Source: Lepidodermella squamata (lineage: Eukaryota > Gastrotricha). Taken from it: 64,000 nt of DNA. The notes below the pieces were generated by a model, which was not told the DNA's origin, ran no database searches, and saw only the letters and a list, made by a program, of their open reading frames with translations. How positions within the stretch are numbered: the first letter of the stretch is position 1; the number at the start of each line of letters is the position of its first letter. Where the stretch lies: assembly GCA_047495785.1 (NCBI GenBank), contig JBLDXI010000054.1, positions 1,054,001 to 1,118,000 of the forward strand, read 5' to 3'. The position numbers were made by a program, and so were the translations under genes. Positions 41,688 through 51,034 of this stretch are shown piece after piece.

Positions 41688-44006
41688 ATGCTAGCTATTT
41701 TAGCTTTTACCTGCCTGTTTCCCCACATGATGGCGGCAGAATCGGCCAAATTGCAGCTGCTTACCTTTGTTCCCTTCACTGGAAATGCGCCATTCGACGG
41801 GTCCATCTGCAAAGCAGCTATGCAAGTGGCAGTCGATGCCGCAAATTCTGACTTGGCTATTCTACCAGGCTTCCGCATCGAGCCCCTTTATCTAGACGAG
41901 GGCCTGTTGTCCCTGAACATTCCTAGAGTCACAGTACAGTTCTGGCGAGAGCCGATGCGGGATAACAATACATTCAAGGCCCCACTGGCTTTGGGAGCAC
42001 AATTCAGCCCAGGCTGTCAAAGGGGTGGTCCGATATTCCACCATCTTGGAATGGTTTTTGACGCTGTCGGTTGCCAAGGTAGTGACTTAATCGATCGGCG
42101 AGATCGCTACCCAAACGTTTATCGACAACGCGTTCCAGCTCAAAATTATATCGTCGCAAGGGTCGCTGCGATCAAGCGTTTCACGCCCTGGGTCAAGTTT
42201 GCTTCGATAACGTACGCAGACAATAATTTCGACGTCAGTAACGGTAGATTGTTCCTTGATACGGCTAGGTCAGCTGGATTCGACATCATCTGGTTCGATA
42301 CTGTGACTTCATTAACCGATGAAATGGTCGAATCTTTGAAGGAAAGCAACGCACGAATTATCGTTATTGATATCAGCGGGGCTGCAATGCTGACGGAATT
42401 CTTCTGTAAGATCCATAAATTTGGAATCAGAGGCCGGAGATATGTTTTCGTCTCTTTAATCAACGGAATTCTGGACATGAAACTTCCAACATGGACGATC
42501 GGCTTACCCCCGGGCTGCTCGAAAGAGATGCTACTTGACCAATACAGAAATTCAATGTGGTTTGGGAGTGTTCTCAGCCCTGATATGAATTACGGGCGAA
42601 CAGCCTTGGGCTATGATTTGACGGAATTCGAATCTCGGTTAGATCTTCTGACAAACAAGTCCCGAGTTCCCGATTATCGGTCAAGGTTCTACTGCCATGA
42701 TACTATGCTGGAATCAATTACGATCCTAGATAGGGCTGAGAAGCTTTTGAACCTCGAAAACATGTCTCTCAGCCATTTCGACGGTAGGCCAAGTTACGTA
42801 ATGGATGCCGTCAACAAAAGCGCAGCTACCGTCGATTATGTAACTCTGAGGACAGGTCGCAGTTTTATGTCCAAAAGAGTAGAGCCGGACAACGAGGCTC
42901 TTTTCATGGGTTACATGCCTTTGAATTCAATAGAATTGACAGGGCTATACAAAGTACGACCGTCTGTTGAGTATTCCTTCGAAAACTTCTCGGCTTATGT
43001 TTTTGACGGACCGAAGGTTTTCTCATGGCCCAACAATGGCCTGGCAAAAGACTCTTGGACTGAGGTTACGGTTGAAGTCACAGTCGGACAATCATACCGC
43101 TACGCTGTTTTTGGAACAACTGCTGTTGTAGCCGCGGCCAAGTCTTCGTTCGCTATAGGCTTCTTGAGAAAAAAGATGGAAAGCTTCATCTGGAGAATAG
43201 CCGGATTCTCGTCTTGTTTGTTCCTGGATACATCAGCTTTGATTTTTGTTCTCAGCTCCTCCGACACCGAACTCATAAATCTCTGCATTTTCAGGGTTAC
43301 AATGCTGGTTTTTGGACTAGCTACTATACACGGTTTGGTTATCGGGAAAAGTCTGTCCTTTTCAGCCATTTCTCAGGGCTCTAGAAGGAATACAACCAGA
43401 TCTGCTCTTCGCGTTAGCGGAAATGATGCAATGAATTTAAAAAGAACAAATCTGTCGACCGGAAGTGCATCATCAGGGCGCAGAAGTATGTCAAGGCCTG
43501 AAAAAAAGATTGGAAAAAGCTCGGTGTCGATCACTGCAGTATTTGTCCTGGCTAATTTGCTCGTGGTGTCCGCGTGGGTTGGCTCAAATCCAGCCGCGTT
43601 CAACTTCTCAAACGTTGCAATTTCTTCAACTTATGATGAAGTAAGCGATTTGAAGAGCCACAATTTCGGGTGGATCTGCACGGCTCATTATCAAATCGCA
43701 TGGATTCTGTCGATATGGGCACTGAACATAGCTGGATTACTCCTAACTGGCTTTAGGCTATTGGCAACTCATCGAAGTGCAGGTAAACAAGATGCGGGAA
43801 AGCTCAAGCTTTATGCTGTTTTGATCAACTGCTTGGTCACCCAGTTCGCTTCGATTCTTATCATCGTCCTTCTGAATGATTACTTCAAGCAAATGGCTTT
43901 CATTTCTTTTACGGCCCTCTTCATCTCAACTTCGACTTTTTTCATCGAAAACAGCGGTGAGCTAAAGCAGGCTTTCACCAGGTGTAGAGTTCATTTGCGC
44001 ATTTGA
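41688..44006 (+). CDS. Class C (GABA-B-like) GPCR, single exon (772 aa)
   Basis: Uninterrupted frame. Signal peptide (LAILAFTCLFPHMMAAES). The ligand-binding domain contains LLTFVPFTGNAPFDGSICKAAMQ, FSPGCQRGGPIFHHLGMVFDAVGC, YPNVYRQRVPAQN, ALGYDLTEFESRLD and RVPDYRSRFYCHD. The seven-helix part runs from about residue 470. A basic, Ser-rich loop of some 55 residues separates TM3 from TM4 (SQGSRRNTTRSALRV to SRPEKKIGKSS). After TM7 the FxPKM motif is missing (FFIENSGELKQAF instead). It is very close to the gene at 57414 and more distant from 11677 and 62977. Upstream sequence is also shared with 57414, so the duplication included regulatory DNA. A G-protein-coupled receptor at the plasma membrane with unknown ligand. 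Confidence 0.9.
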   Translation: MLAILAFTCLFPHMMAAESAKLQLLTFVPFTGNAPFDGSICKAAMQVAVDAANSDLAILPGFRIEPLYLDEGLLSLNIPRVTVQFWREPMRDNNTFKAPLALGAQFSPGCQRGGPIFHHLGMVFDAVGCQGSDLIDRRDRYPNVYRQRVPAQNYIVARVAAIKRFTPWVKFASITYADNNFDVSNGRLFLDTARSAGFDIIWFDTVTSLTDEMVESLKESNARIIVIDISGAAMLTEFFCKIHKFGIRGRRYVFVSLINGILDMKLPTWTIGLPPGCSKEMLLDQYRNSMWFGSVLSPDMNYGRTALGYDLTEFESRLDLLTNKSRVPDYRSRFYCHDTMLESITILDRAEKLLNLENMSLSHFDGRPSYVMDAVNKSAATVDYVTLRTGRSFMSKRVEPDNEALFMGYMPLNSIELTGLYKVRPSVEYSFENFSAYVFDGPKVFSWPNNGLAKDSWTEVTVEVTVGQSYRYAVFGTTAVVAAAKSSFAIGFLRKKMESFIWRIAGFSSCLFLDTSALIFVLSSSDTELINLCIFRVTMLVFGLATIHGLVIGKSLSFSAISQGSRRNTTRSALRVSGNDAMNLKRTNLSTGSASSGRRSMSRPEKKIGKSSVSITAVFVLANLLVVSAWVGSNPAAFNFSNVAISSTYDEVSDLKSHNFGWICTAHYQIAWILSIWALNIAGLLLTGFRLLATHRSAGKQDAGKLKLYAVLINCLVTQFASILIIVLLNDYFKQMAFISFTALFISTSTFFIENSGELKQAFTRCRVHLRI

Positions 44007-45236
44007 AGATATCAATGGCGAGTGGCGATTCTTCAGCAGTCTTTTAGGCTCGGGCAGTGTCGTAATCAATTAAGTGGCTAGATAATTTCGCTTAAAGGTC
44101 CAGTATTAAAGACTCAACTATGCTAAACTATGTTGATGAAGAACACATGTGCGATAATGCATTGTAGATTGATATTATATATTGTAAATGTATCAGGCCA
44201 ATTATTAATTATTAATTATTACCATCAATTATTATTAAAATTTATTATTGAAAGTTAAATTTAGCTTCATTACGCCACCTACGCCTGTGAAACCTGGAAC
44301 CTAACTACCCCGCAGGAACAAATATGAAATGCTACTTTCATGCGCTGGCTTAGAACCATTTTGGGATTTTTCATAACCGATTATATACCTAACATCGATA
44401 TTAGATTGATCTGTGACGTTTTGGATTTATCTAAGTAAAATAATTGAAAAACATCGTTTGAAATAATTTTGTCGCATTATTCGACAAGATGAGTATGACA
44501 CGGAAAGCAGTGATTCGATTTGATTTCTTCTGTAACCCGCAGGCCTCTTAAAATCAATCATTTCAAATCGTCAGACCAGTTTAAATGAAATGAAATCAAA
44601 TCAAATCTTTCGCATAGAGAAACATGAGTATTAGGGTACATTTCTAAGGACGCACATTTCAACGCCAGCAATGTCATAAAACCATAAAGTGTGCGACTCT
44701 CAGGGGGGATGGGGGGGATCATCAAACTGTCCGTGATAGGTACCGAGGATATGCAGTACCATTTTACCTTCAGGATATATGCAGTACCTCTGAAACAGAC
44801 TCAAATCCACCTTAAATCAGTGATGGGAAATCTCAAGCAGCTTTCAAATCATATCAATTTCAAATCAATAAGTCTCGAAGCTCTTAAAATACATTTTTAC
44901 ATTTTCAAACAATTATTTTATAAATCCTGCTAAATAATGTATTCTCTACATCAAGGGACGCAGATTCTTCGAACCTCAAAAAATATCGAGGGAGTGCAAG
45001 AATAAATTTCGGAAATTAATTTCACTGAAAAATGTTCCGTGGGTCTTTTTTCAAATTTCCAGAAGGGATTCTGTCGACACTGAATAAAATCATAGCAGCA
45101 TTAAATTATATTATAAGCCCACGTCAAAGCTCAAATATATATCACGCTGTTTAAACATACTTTTCTTATAATTTCCAGTCTGTTGGGCTCTTGAGTGCAT
45201 TTTCAGTCTGGTTCCAGCGAGCTTTAGCAGATAGGT

Positions 45237-45375
45237 AGCTAAGTAGGACAGCGGAACTAGTAAGGATAAGGAAAATCCGCATATGGGTCCCCCTTTTGGT
45301 TTTTGCTGAGTTCACCGATGGAACTGGAAGGGATTATCCCTACAATCCCTAGCGGCACTTCGATCTCTCAGCTAA
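45237..45375 (+). repeat. Dispersed repeat family A, copy 2
   Basis: Same order of blocks as 15711-15860 (AGTAGGACAGCGGAACT, GGGTCCCCC, GATGGAACTGG, ACAATCCCTAGCGGCACTTCG). Non-coding. Confidence 0.65.
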
Positions 45376-45602
45376 CGCTATTTTTGTACATTTTTCTAGG
45401 TGGGTGACCAGAAATATACCGAATCTCCCAAATTTTCAATTTTCAATAGAATAGATGACCCCGGACCCCGGCTGACTTGGCGACCCCCATTTTGAGAATC
45501 TCTGTGCGACGTTATAAAAAAAACGTAAAAATCTTTATTGTTGTCCTCTTTCCAAATAACTAAGTTATAAAACACGGGGAATTGCTGTACGGTTTGGACG
45601 AA

Positions 45603-45848
45603 CCGTACACAGTCATTACGGCAGCCACTCCTGTACTCAGCAAGTACGGTGCATCGACTGTACATGGACTACAGTTCAATGAGCTGTATTCAATGCTACA
45701 GTAGGAGAGCACTGTACATCTCATATACAGCGGAATCAACTGTAATCGCTCCACAGCCGAGTGAGCCGTACTGATATTTACTGATATTGAAACTGTACCC
45801 AAAGTTACAGAGTAGAAATACTGTACTCTTGTGTACGCGAGTTTTTTT
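45603..45848. repeat. Degenerate 27-28-bp tandem array (CTGTAC...TACAG units)
   Basis: A CYGTA(C) word recurs at 45603, 45631, 45658, 45684, 45712, 45740, 45766, 45793 and 45821, with steps of 28, 27, 26, 28, 28, 26, 27 and 28. A TACRG-like word sits about 13 bp into most units. A perfect 9-bp inverted repeat (TGTACGGTT / AACCGTACA) lies just before, at 45586-45609. Other bases of the unit are not conserved. Confidence 0.7.
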
Positions 45849-46190
45849 GCCTGAAGTGCTGGTTCTTCCGCGCCACGAACGATTTGTTACTGATGTGAAA
45901 ACAGGAAAGTCTGGCATTAGCCCTGGCCCAACTGCCAAATATCCAAGGTATTTCTGTCCTTACTAGCACGCCATTATTGGCGCGTCTCGGTTAGATTCAA
46001 ATCTAGACGAATTAAGCATCCCTTGCTGTTCCAAAGTGGACATTTCCTATTGCACATCGCGCGTGAACAGTTATAGTGTATGTGGTCTGAGTGAATAGAT
46101 CGGAAATAAAATATATGATAGTGGCAGGAAAGCCAGCATCGACAGGATGCCGTGATGTATGGGCAGCATTAGATTTCTCTCGAAAAACAA

Positions 46191-46197
46191 TATAAAA
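46191..46197 (+). promoter_or_regulatory. TATA box of class C GPCR gene at 46232
   Basis: TATAAAA 41 bp before the ATG; the leader ends CAACGCAATCCA-ATG, matching the other two four-exon paralogues. Confidence 0.6.
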
Positions 46198-46231
46198 GCA
46201 GCACGGTTATCTGAAAAATCAACGCAATCCA

Positions 46232-48852
46232 ATGTTTCAAGTATTTTTCGCTTTTTGTTGTGTTAGCGCTGTGCTAGCCAAAATACCAATGTCAGCTCCA
46301 TTGGAGCCAAGAATTTTCTCAACAACATACAATCCGAACGATTCGAGTCGAAAAGTCATCAGTATAATGGCTTCCTATAACTACGGCGGTACCGTTCAAC
46401 CTATGGGGCCCATTTGTACCGAGGGGATCAGATTAGTCCTCGACAGCATGAAAAGAATGAACATGTTACCTGGCTACGAACTGGCTGTTGACTTGGTTGA
46501 TGACCAGGTAGGCGTGTTGACAATTCAAAAGGTGTTCCCAATTTTTCTCATTGGTCCCATTAGTTTTCCAGACCAATAGGAGTTAGTAAAATTGTGTCTC
46601 AGCTTCAGTTTAATGATTCTGTCTCTGATCGACTGCCGCTGACAGTTGGCCCGTTCAATTCGGCAAATATCAACACTGGGCAAATCTTCAAACACTTCAA
46701 TTACATCGGAATTACGTTGGGGTCAACGCAGAACGAACCTGTCACCGAGCGATCGCGTTATAGCAACTTTTTTGTCACTCAAAGTCGACTTGCCATTTGC
46801 TTTGACAGCCTCTACAAGTTCCTCGACGTGATGAAATGGCAACGAGTAGCTTTATTATCTGAAGGCAGTGACTACTTTGGACAGATAGACACCGAGTTAG
46901 TCCGGAATTTTGAGATGAAAAATGGCTCAAAAGTGCTAGGGGTTTTTAAAATTCCCTACGTTGTCGGTTCTTTAGCTGAGGCTGAAAATATCGAACAAGC
47001 AGTTTCAGACTTGAAAAATTTGAATCCAAGAATAATAATTCTAAATGCAGCAGCCACAACTCGAGCGGCATGTTATCTACATCGATACAAGTTATTTGGA
47101 CCGAATGTGGTCATCTTCACTCTGTTGAGTTCTGTTTTCGTGGCGAATGACCCTTCACGCTTCAATTGGTGTTCGGAGAGCATGCTGGAGGAAGTTCTGC
47201 AGAGTGTGATTGCCTTCGGTTGTTCTAACTTGATGAATTTGGGCATTGACGACGATGTAGATTCCTTTGGAAACACTGGGTCCGATCTAACAAATTGGAT
47301 AACGTCCAGAATAGAAAGGCCTGAAGCTTCACCTATCTTCAATGTTAGGAGACATTCTTGCTACGACATCACCATGACGGGAGTCTTTGTTTTGAATAGA
47401 ACCGAGACCCTTCTTAACATCAGTAATTTTTAACACAATATAGCACTGAAAACCTATACCAGTCTCTTTTACTTGTAGAAAACCAGACCCTTTCTCAATG
47501 GGTGACTCGTGGTGATTTGTTCAAACAAAATGGAATCTCGATTGCTGACACAATGAAGGAAGCGCTCTTCTCGACCCGCTTGAGATTGAAAGCTGGGGAT
47601 GTGGCTTTTGAAAAGAACACAACGTTGAATACCGGTGGCGATTTGATACATGGCATCGTTCAGTATAGAAGAGATCCCTTGACAAACAAGCTCAAACAAG
47701 TTCCAGTATGCGTTTACTACTCAAAGATTCAAGTCATGAATTGCAGTCTCTCGTCTATGGTTTGGAAAACGTCGAACGGAAAACCCCCTTCTGATACTGT
47801 GCACATAGAGACAATAATTGATCCGCTTCTCGACCTCCCCGCCTACGTAACAATCACGTTTTTCGCGGTGTTGTTACTCGCGACTTGCGTGTCCGTTTTC
47901 ATATGGTATGAGAAAATGCGCAAGAGGAATAAAAGAATCGCAACATCTGTCCCTCAGCTCGGACGATTCATCATGGTTGGAAATAAATTACTCCTGATTT
48001 CTATCCTGCTTCAACCCATGCTCTTCGATTCGAATTTCCAGTCTCTGATGACCCTCGCGAATGGAGCGATGTTTCTAGGCATAACCTGTCTAATGTTTGG
48101 CCTGGAAGGAAAGCTGGAACTTGCGTATCTTGCCCTGAAAAGAGCTGCTCTGAATGTAACGATTGATGCTCTAGTTTCGCGGAGAACAATTTTTTCGTCA
48201 GTTAGGGCTGCTAAAAGGCTCCAAGGGTTTGCGAAAATGAAGTTTGCTGTATGCTGTGTTGGAGCACTTGCTTTGGCATTGTTTGCAATATTGTTGTTGG
48301 TGTGCTTCGTGGTATCGCCACCGCCTGTTGTGGCTATAACTGGTGAAAGCTTCATCGATAGTTCCGTTGAATTTGTACCCGTAAAATACAGCTTAGCTAT
48401 GGAATCATCAGCCATGTCTCAAGTTATCGTTGCCGCGACTTGCTTGATCAACGGGATCATCATTTTAAGAGGAAGCTTTCTTGCACATGCTCTAAGATCG
48501 GTACGTTGTTTTGTTCCTATTCTCACAATTTTTGTAATGTTTCTTATTTCAGAAAACGATTTCAATGATAACCGATTTGAAAGCTACAGCAGCTTGCTTC
48601 TACGCGACGGTGATGATGCTAGCTTGCGGAGGCATAATTGCTGGTGCGATTTTTCATGAAAGTTCCTATCAACGCATCACATTGTCAGTTATGATATTCG
48701 CCTGTATTGCAATTAATTTCGGCATGCTTTTCTTCCCGAAAATGAGAAAGCCGGAGTTGGTGGGGACACCAATGTCTAGCGGAGCACCTAGCTTGAAACA
48801 AGACCATCGAAGGATAGATAATACATCTGCGATCATGGTCAGCTCTTCGTAA
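46232..48852 (+). CDS. Class C (GABA-B-like) GPCR, four exons (818 aa), copy C
   Basis: Exons 46232-46507, 46564-47422, 47479-48500 and 48553-48852, with introns of 56, 56 and 52 bp. The joined length is 2457 nt. The domain order matches copies A and B: signal peptide (VFFAFCCVSAVLA), ligand domain (LPLTVGPFNSANINTGQIF, LNPRIIILNAAATTR, RRHSCYDITMTG), seven helices from VTITFFAVLLLATCVSVFIW, and the post-TM7 GMLFFPKMRK. It is closest to copy A in the ligand domain, for example the shared LFGPNVVIFTLLSSVFVAND. Introns hold the same positions and phases in all three copies. The signal peptide differs more than the mature start, which is conserved (KIPMSAPLEPRIFS). Expected plasma-membrane receptor; ligand unknown. 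Confidence 0.9.
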
Positions 48853-49671
48853 TCTCTTGTCTACACTCTAGAAAGCTGCGAGTTGGGCGGCATATCAAGT
48901 CCTGTATTTCTCTCAAATACGTAATACGTCTGACTTGTACCTTTCGTACCTTAGTAAAATATCACCTCATTCATATATTCCGAAAGTGGTTTTTTTCATC
49001 GAATTTGAGACCAGAAAAGTTCCAATCCCAGCCGATCACGTTCTACATTGAGATCTGAACGTATGATGTAATACTAAAAATGCATAGAAATATCGAAACC
49101 AATAAAATATGAACACGAACGATACACTTATTTCGGGGAACCGATCCTGTCCTATCCTAATATCCTAATGCAGGAAACGGAGCGATCGAGAAACAAAAGG
49201 ACAAAGGGCAAAGGAGAAAGCCATTCTGCTCACGAATTTTATCTCGCTTTGGTATGAGCATTGACCCCAATCTGAATATTCACACTGAGCTGTCCGAATT
49301 TAGGATCAATGTGGATCACCAGTTTTCCTTCTATACCTGAACAGGACAAATTATTTGTTTACCGGAGTTGATGCTAGACTATGCAGTTTTTCATAGCGCA
49401 TCTTTTGAAATAAAGCGACTAAACATAGTGCCCACAGACAATTTTCTGAGACTGCTAGACAACCAGAAACATCTGGACAAAAAATATTAATTTAACAACT
49501 TTTCAAGCTTCCGGCGAAGAGAGAGTTGCATGCTCCAGACAGCGAAGCCAAGATCGAGTCATATGCAATTTGAATTTGAAATGGACAGCAGCAAAGCGAC
49601 TTGACAATGTTACGGTCAGTAAGCTGATTCTTTAAAAGCGGTCCTCATTTTTTAAATCGATTTTTCAGCGG
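48853..49671. other. Spacer before the transposon, no gene seen
   Basis: 3' flank of receptor copy C, with AATAAAATATG near 49102 as possible poly(A) signal. The rest shows nothing recognisable up to the transposon boundary. Confidence 0.5.
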
Positions 49672-49684
49672 CCCATATCGGCAC
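49672..49684 (+). repeat. Left terminal inverted repeat of the transposon
   Basis: CCCATATCGGCAC, the exact reverse complement of 56689-56701. Confidence 0.8.
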
Positions 49685-49690
49685 GAAACT

Positions 49691-49850
49691 GATGAACGGA
49701 GGTGAACGGCTATTTGACACATGAAGGAAGATGAACTTTTTTGATACAAGGTGAACGAACGTGAACAAGCAAACGATTTTTTCTTGCTACGTGAACAGAG
49801 GTGAAAAAACGTGGGCAGCAGTCAGAAGGAGATGAACTATGGTGAACGTT
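49691..49850 (+). repeat. Left subterminal repeat cluster (GATGAAC / GGTGAAC / CGTGAAC)
   Basis: At least eight copies of an NTGAAC core (R-GTGAAC or GATGAAC) within about 160 bp, in irregular spacing. Such clusters are typical transposase-binding sites in CACTA-type elements. Confidence 0.65.
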
Positions 49851-50010
49851 ACTTGGAGAGCTGATAAAACTTAATTTTGGCGGGAAATGAAATCCAATGT
49901 AGTTGAAGATCATTGCATTTCGGCAAAGTTATCAATTTTGCGTTGGTATACCACGGTATAACGCAAACCTTAGCTAACTACGGATTACAGGTTGTTTGAG
50001 CGCATTACGA

Positions 50011-50670
50011 ATGGTCTCCTATGATGTTTCTAGTTGTCTGGAGGACAACATGTCAATCAGCGATTTTTTCTGGAACTTGGAACACGGATTCTTCGTGGAA
50101 TTTGACCAAATGAGACTACGTGAAATTTTCTTGATGCATCCTGAAAAAGTCGACGCTAGTTATCTGCGGCCGGATTCGCCTGGTTTTCTACGGATTGCGT
50201 ACATTTTTGTCGACGAAAATGAGGAGGAAGATGAAAACTGGCCAAGTATTGTTCTGTCCATTATAACAGCGGCCGGCGAAGCAGCGGGTAAAGCGGCTGT
50301 AAACGAGCGTCACGCGCTTACTTTCGGCTTGAAAGAAATGTTACGCTCGAACGGGCCCTATGCCATTGCGATTCTTGAATTCTTTGTCAAAAGGCTACTT
50401 CAATCCGGTTCTCGACTGAAAATATCATCTCTGGACAATGCGCTAGGTGGTGAGATTTTGTCTAGCTCAAGGTTCAAATCACTGATGCCTGAAATTCTAA
50501 GCGAGTTTGACGATTCAATCTTAAAACGCCCAATTTTCACGCTAATGTCTTTGGCTCGACGTGCTGTATTGATTCGACTGAGACTTGGCTTGATGAGGCG
50601 CAATGAAGATATCGCGAGTTTATGCCTACCTGACAGCCTTAAAAACTATCTCCATTTCGACGATTTGTAG
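50011..50670 (+). CDS. Transposon-borne SOCS-box protein (219 aa)
   Basis: Open frame with the first ATG at 50011. An AG acceptor (GGATTACAG, ending at 49990) lies just upstream, so a short 5' exon is possible. Residues 1-170 match no family I know; they are acidic in the middle (ENEEEDENWP) and otherwise mixed alpha-helical. The last 45 residues fit a SOCS box. A BC-box TLMSLARRAV matches (T/S/P)LxxxC/AxxxPhi for Elongin B/C binding, and LCLPDSLKNYL matches the Cul5-box LPLPxxLxxYL. Such proteins act as substrate adaptors of Cullin-RING ubiquitin ligases in the cytoplasm or nucleus. Lying inside the transposon TIRs on the strand opposite to the transposase, it is a candidate cargo gene. A host gene trapped by the element is the alternative. 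AATAAA follows near 50725. Confidence 0.65.
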   Translation: MVSYDVSSCLEDNMSISDFFWNLEHGFFVEFDQMRLREIFLMHPEKVDASYLRPDSPGFLRIAYIFVDENEEEDENWPSIVLSIITAAGEAAGKAAVNERHALTFGLKEMLRSNGPYAIAILEFFVKRLLQSGSRLKISSLDNALGGEILSSSRFKSLMPEILSEFDDSILKRPIFTLMSLARRAVLIRLRLGLMRRNEDIASLCLPDSLKNYLHFDDL

Positions 50671-51034
50671 CTGGTTGTTGTATTATACTGTTACAACGCA
50701 CGCTTATGTGTCGAGTGAAAAAGGAATAAAAAGGCGGAAAAGTACTCATATATTTCTTTTTTAATTCAAAAGTTGAGCCTCTTCATAATCTAGTCAGTTA
50801 TAACAGCAGCGTTACACGGAAATATTAACATCATCGCATTAATAACGCTTGGTTATACTCTATTTTCAGCACATACAAATTGAAAAAAATTTCCGAGCTT
50901 GAAATAAAAAAATCTCAGAAAATTTTCCAAAGATGATAGTTATTGTAGCTATGAAACAGCAGATGCAACTACAGCTCGAAAAACACACAAGTCAAATAGC
51001 ATCAATGTAGTAGTAAGAAACGTTGTACTAAGAG

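Larger units (their letters stand above)
44007..46231. other. Intergenic region with repeats
   Basis: About 2.2 kb. AT-rich TTATTAA-type simple sequence near 44200-44260, dispersed repeat family A copy 2 (45237-45375) and a 27-28-bp degenerate tandem array (45603-45848). Open frames at 45396-45938 run through the array and have no domain. Confidence 0.55.

Noticed and set aside
45603-45848. CRISPR-like array
   Set aside because: Units are contiguous and degenerate with no spacers, and the genome is eukaryotic.
45396-45938. Overlapping minus-strand open frames across the 27-28-bp array
   Set aside because: Repeat steps of 26-28 are not multiples of three, so the array is not a coding repeat.
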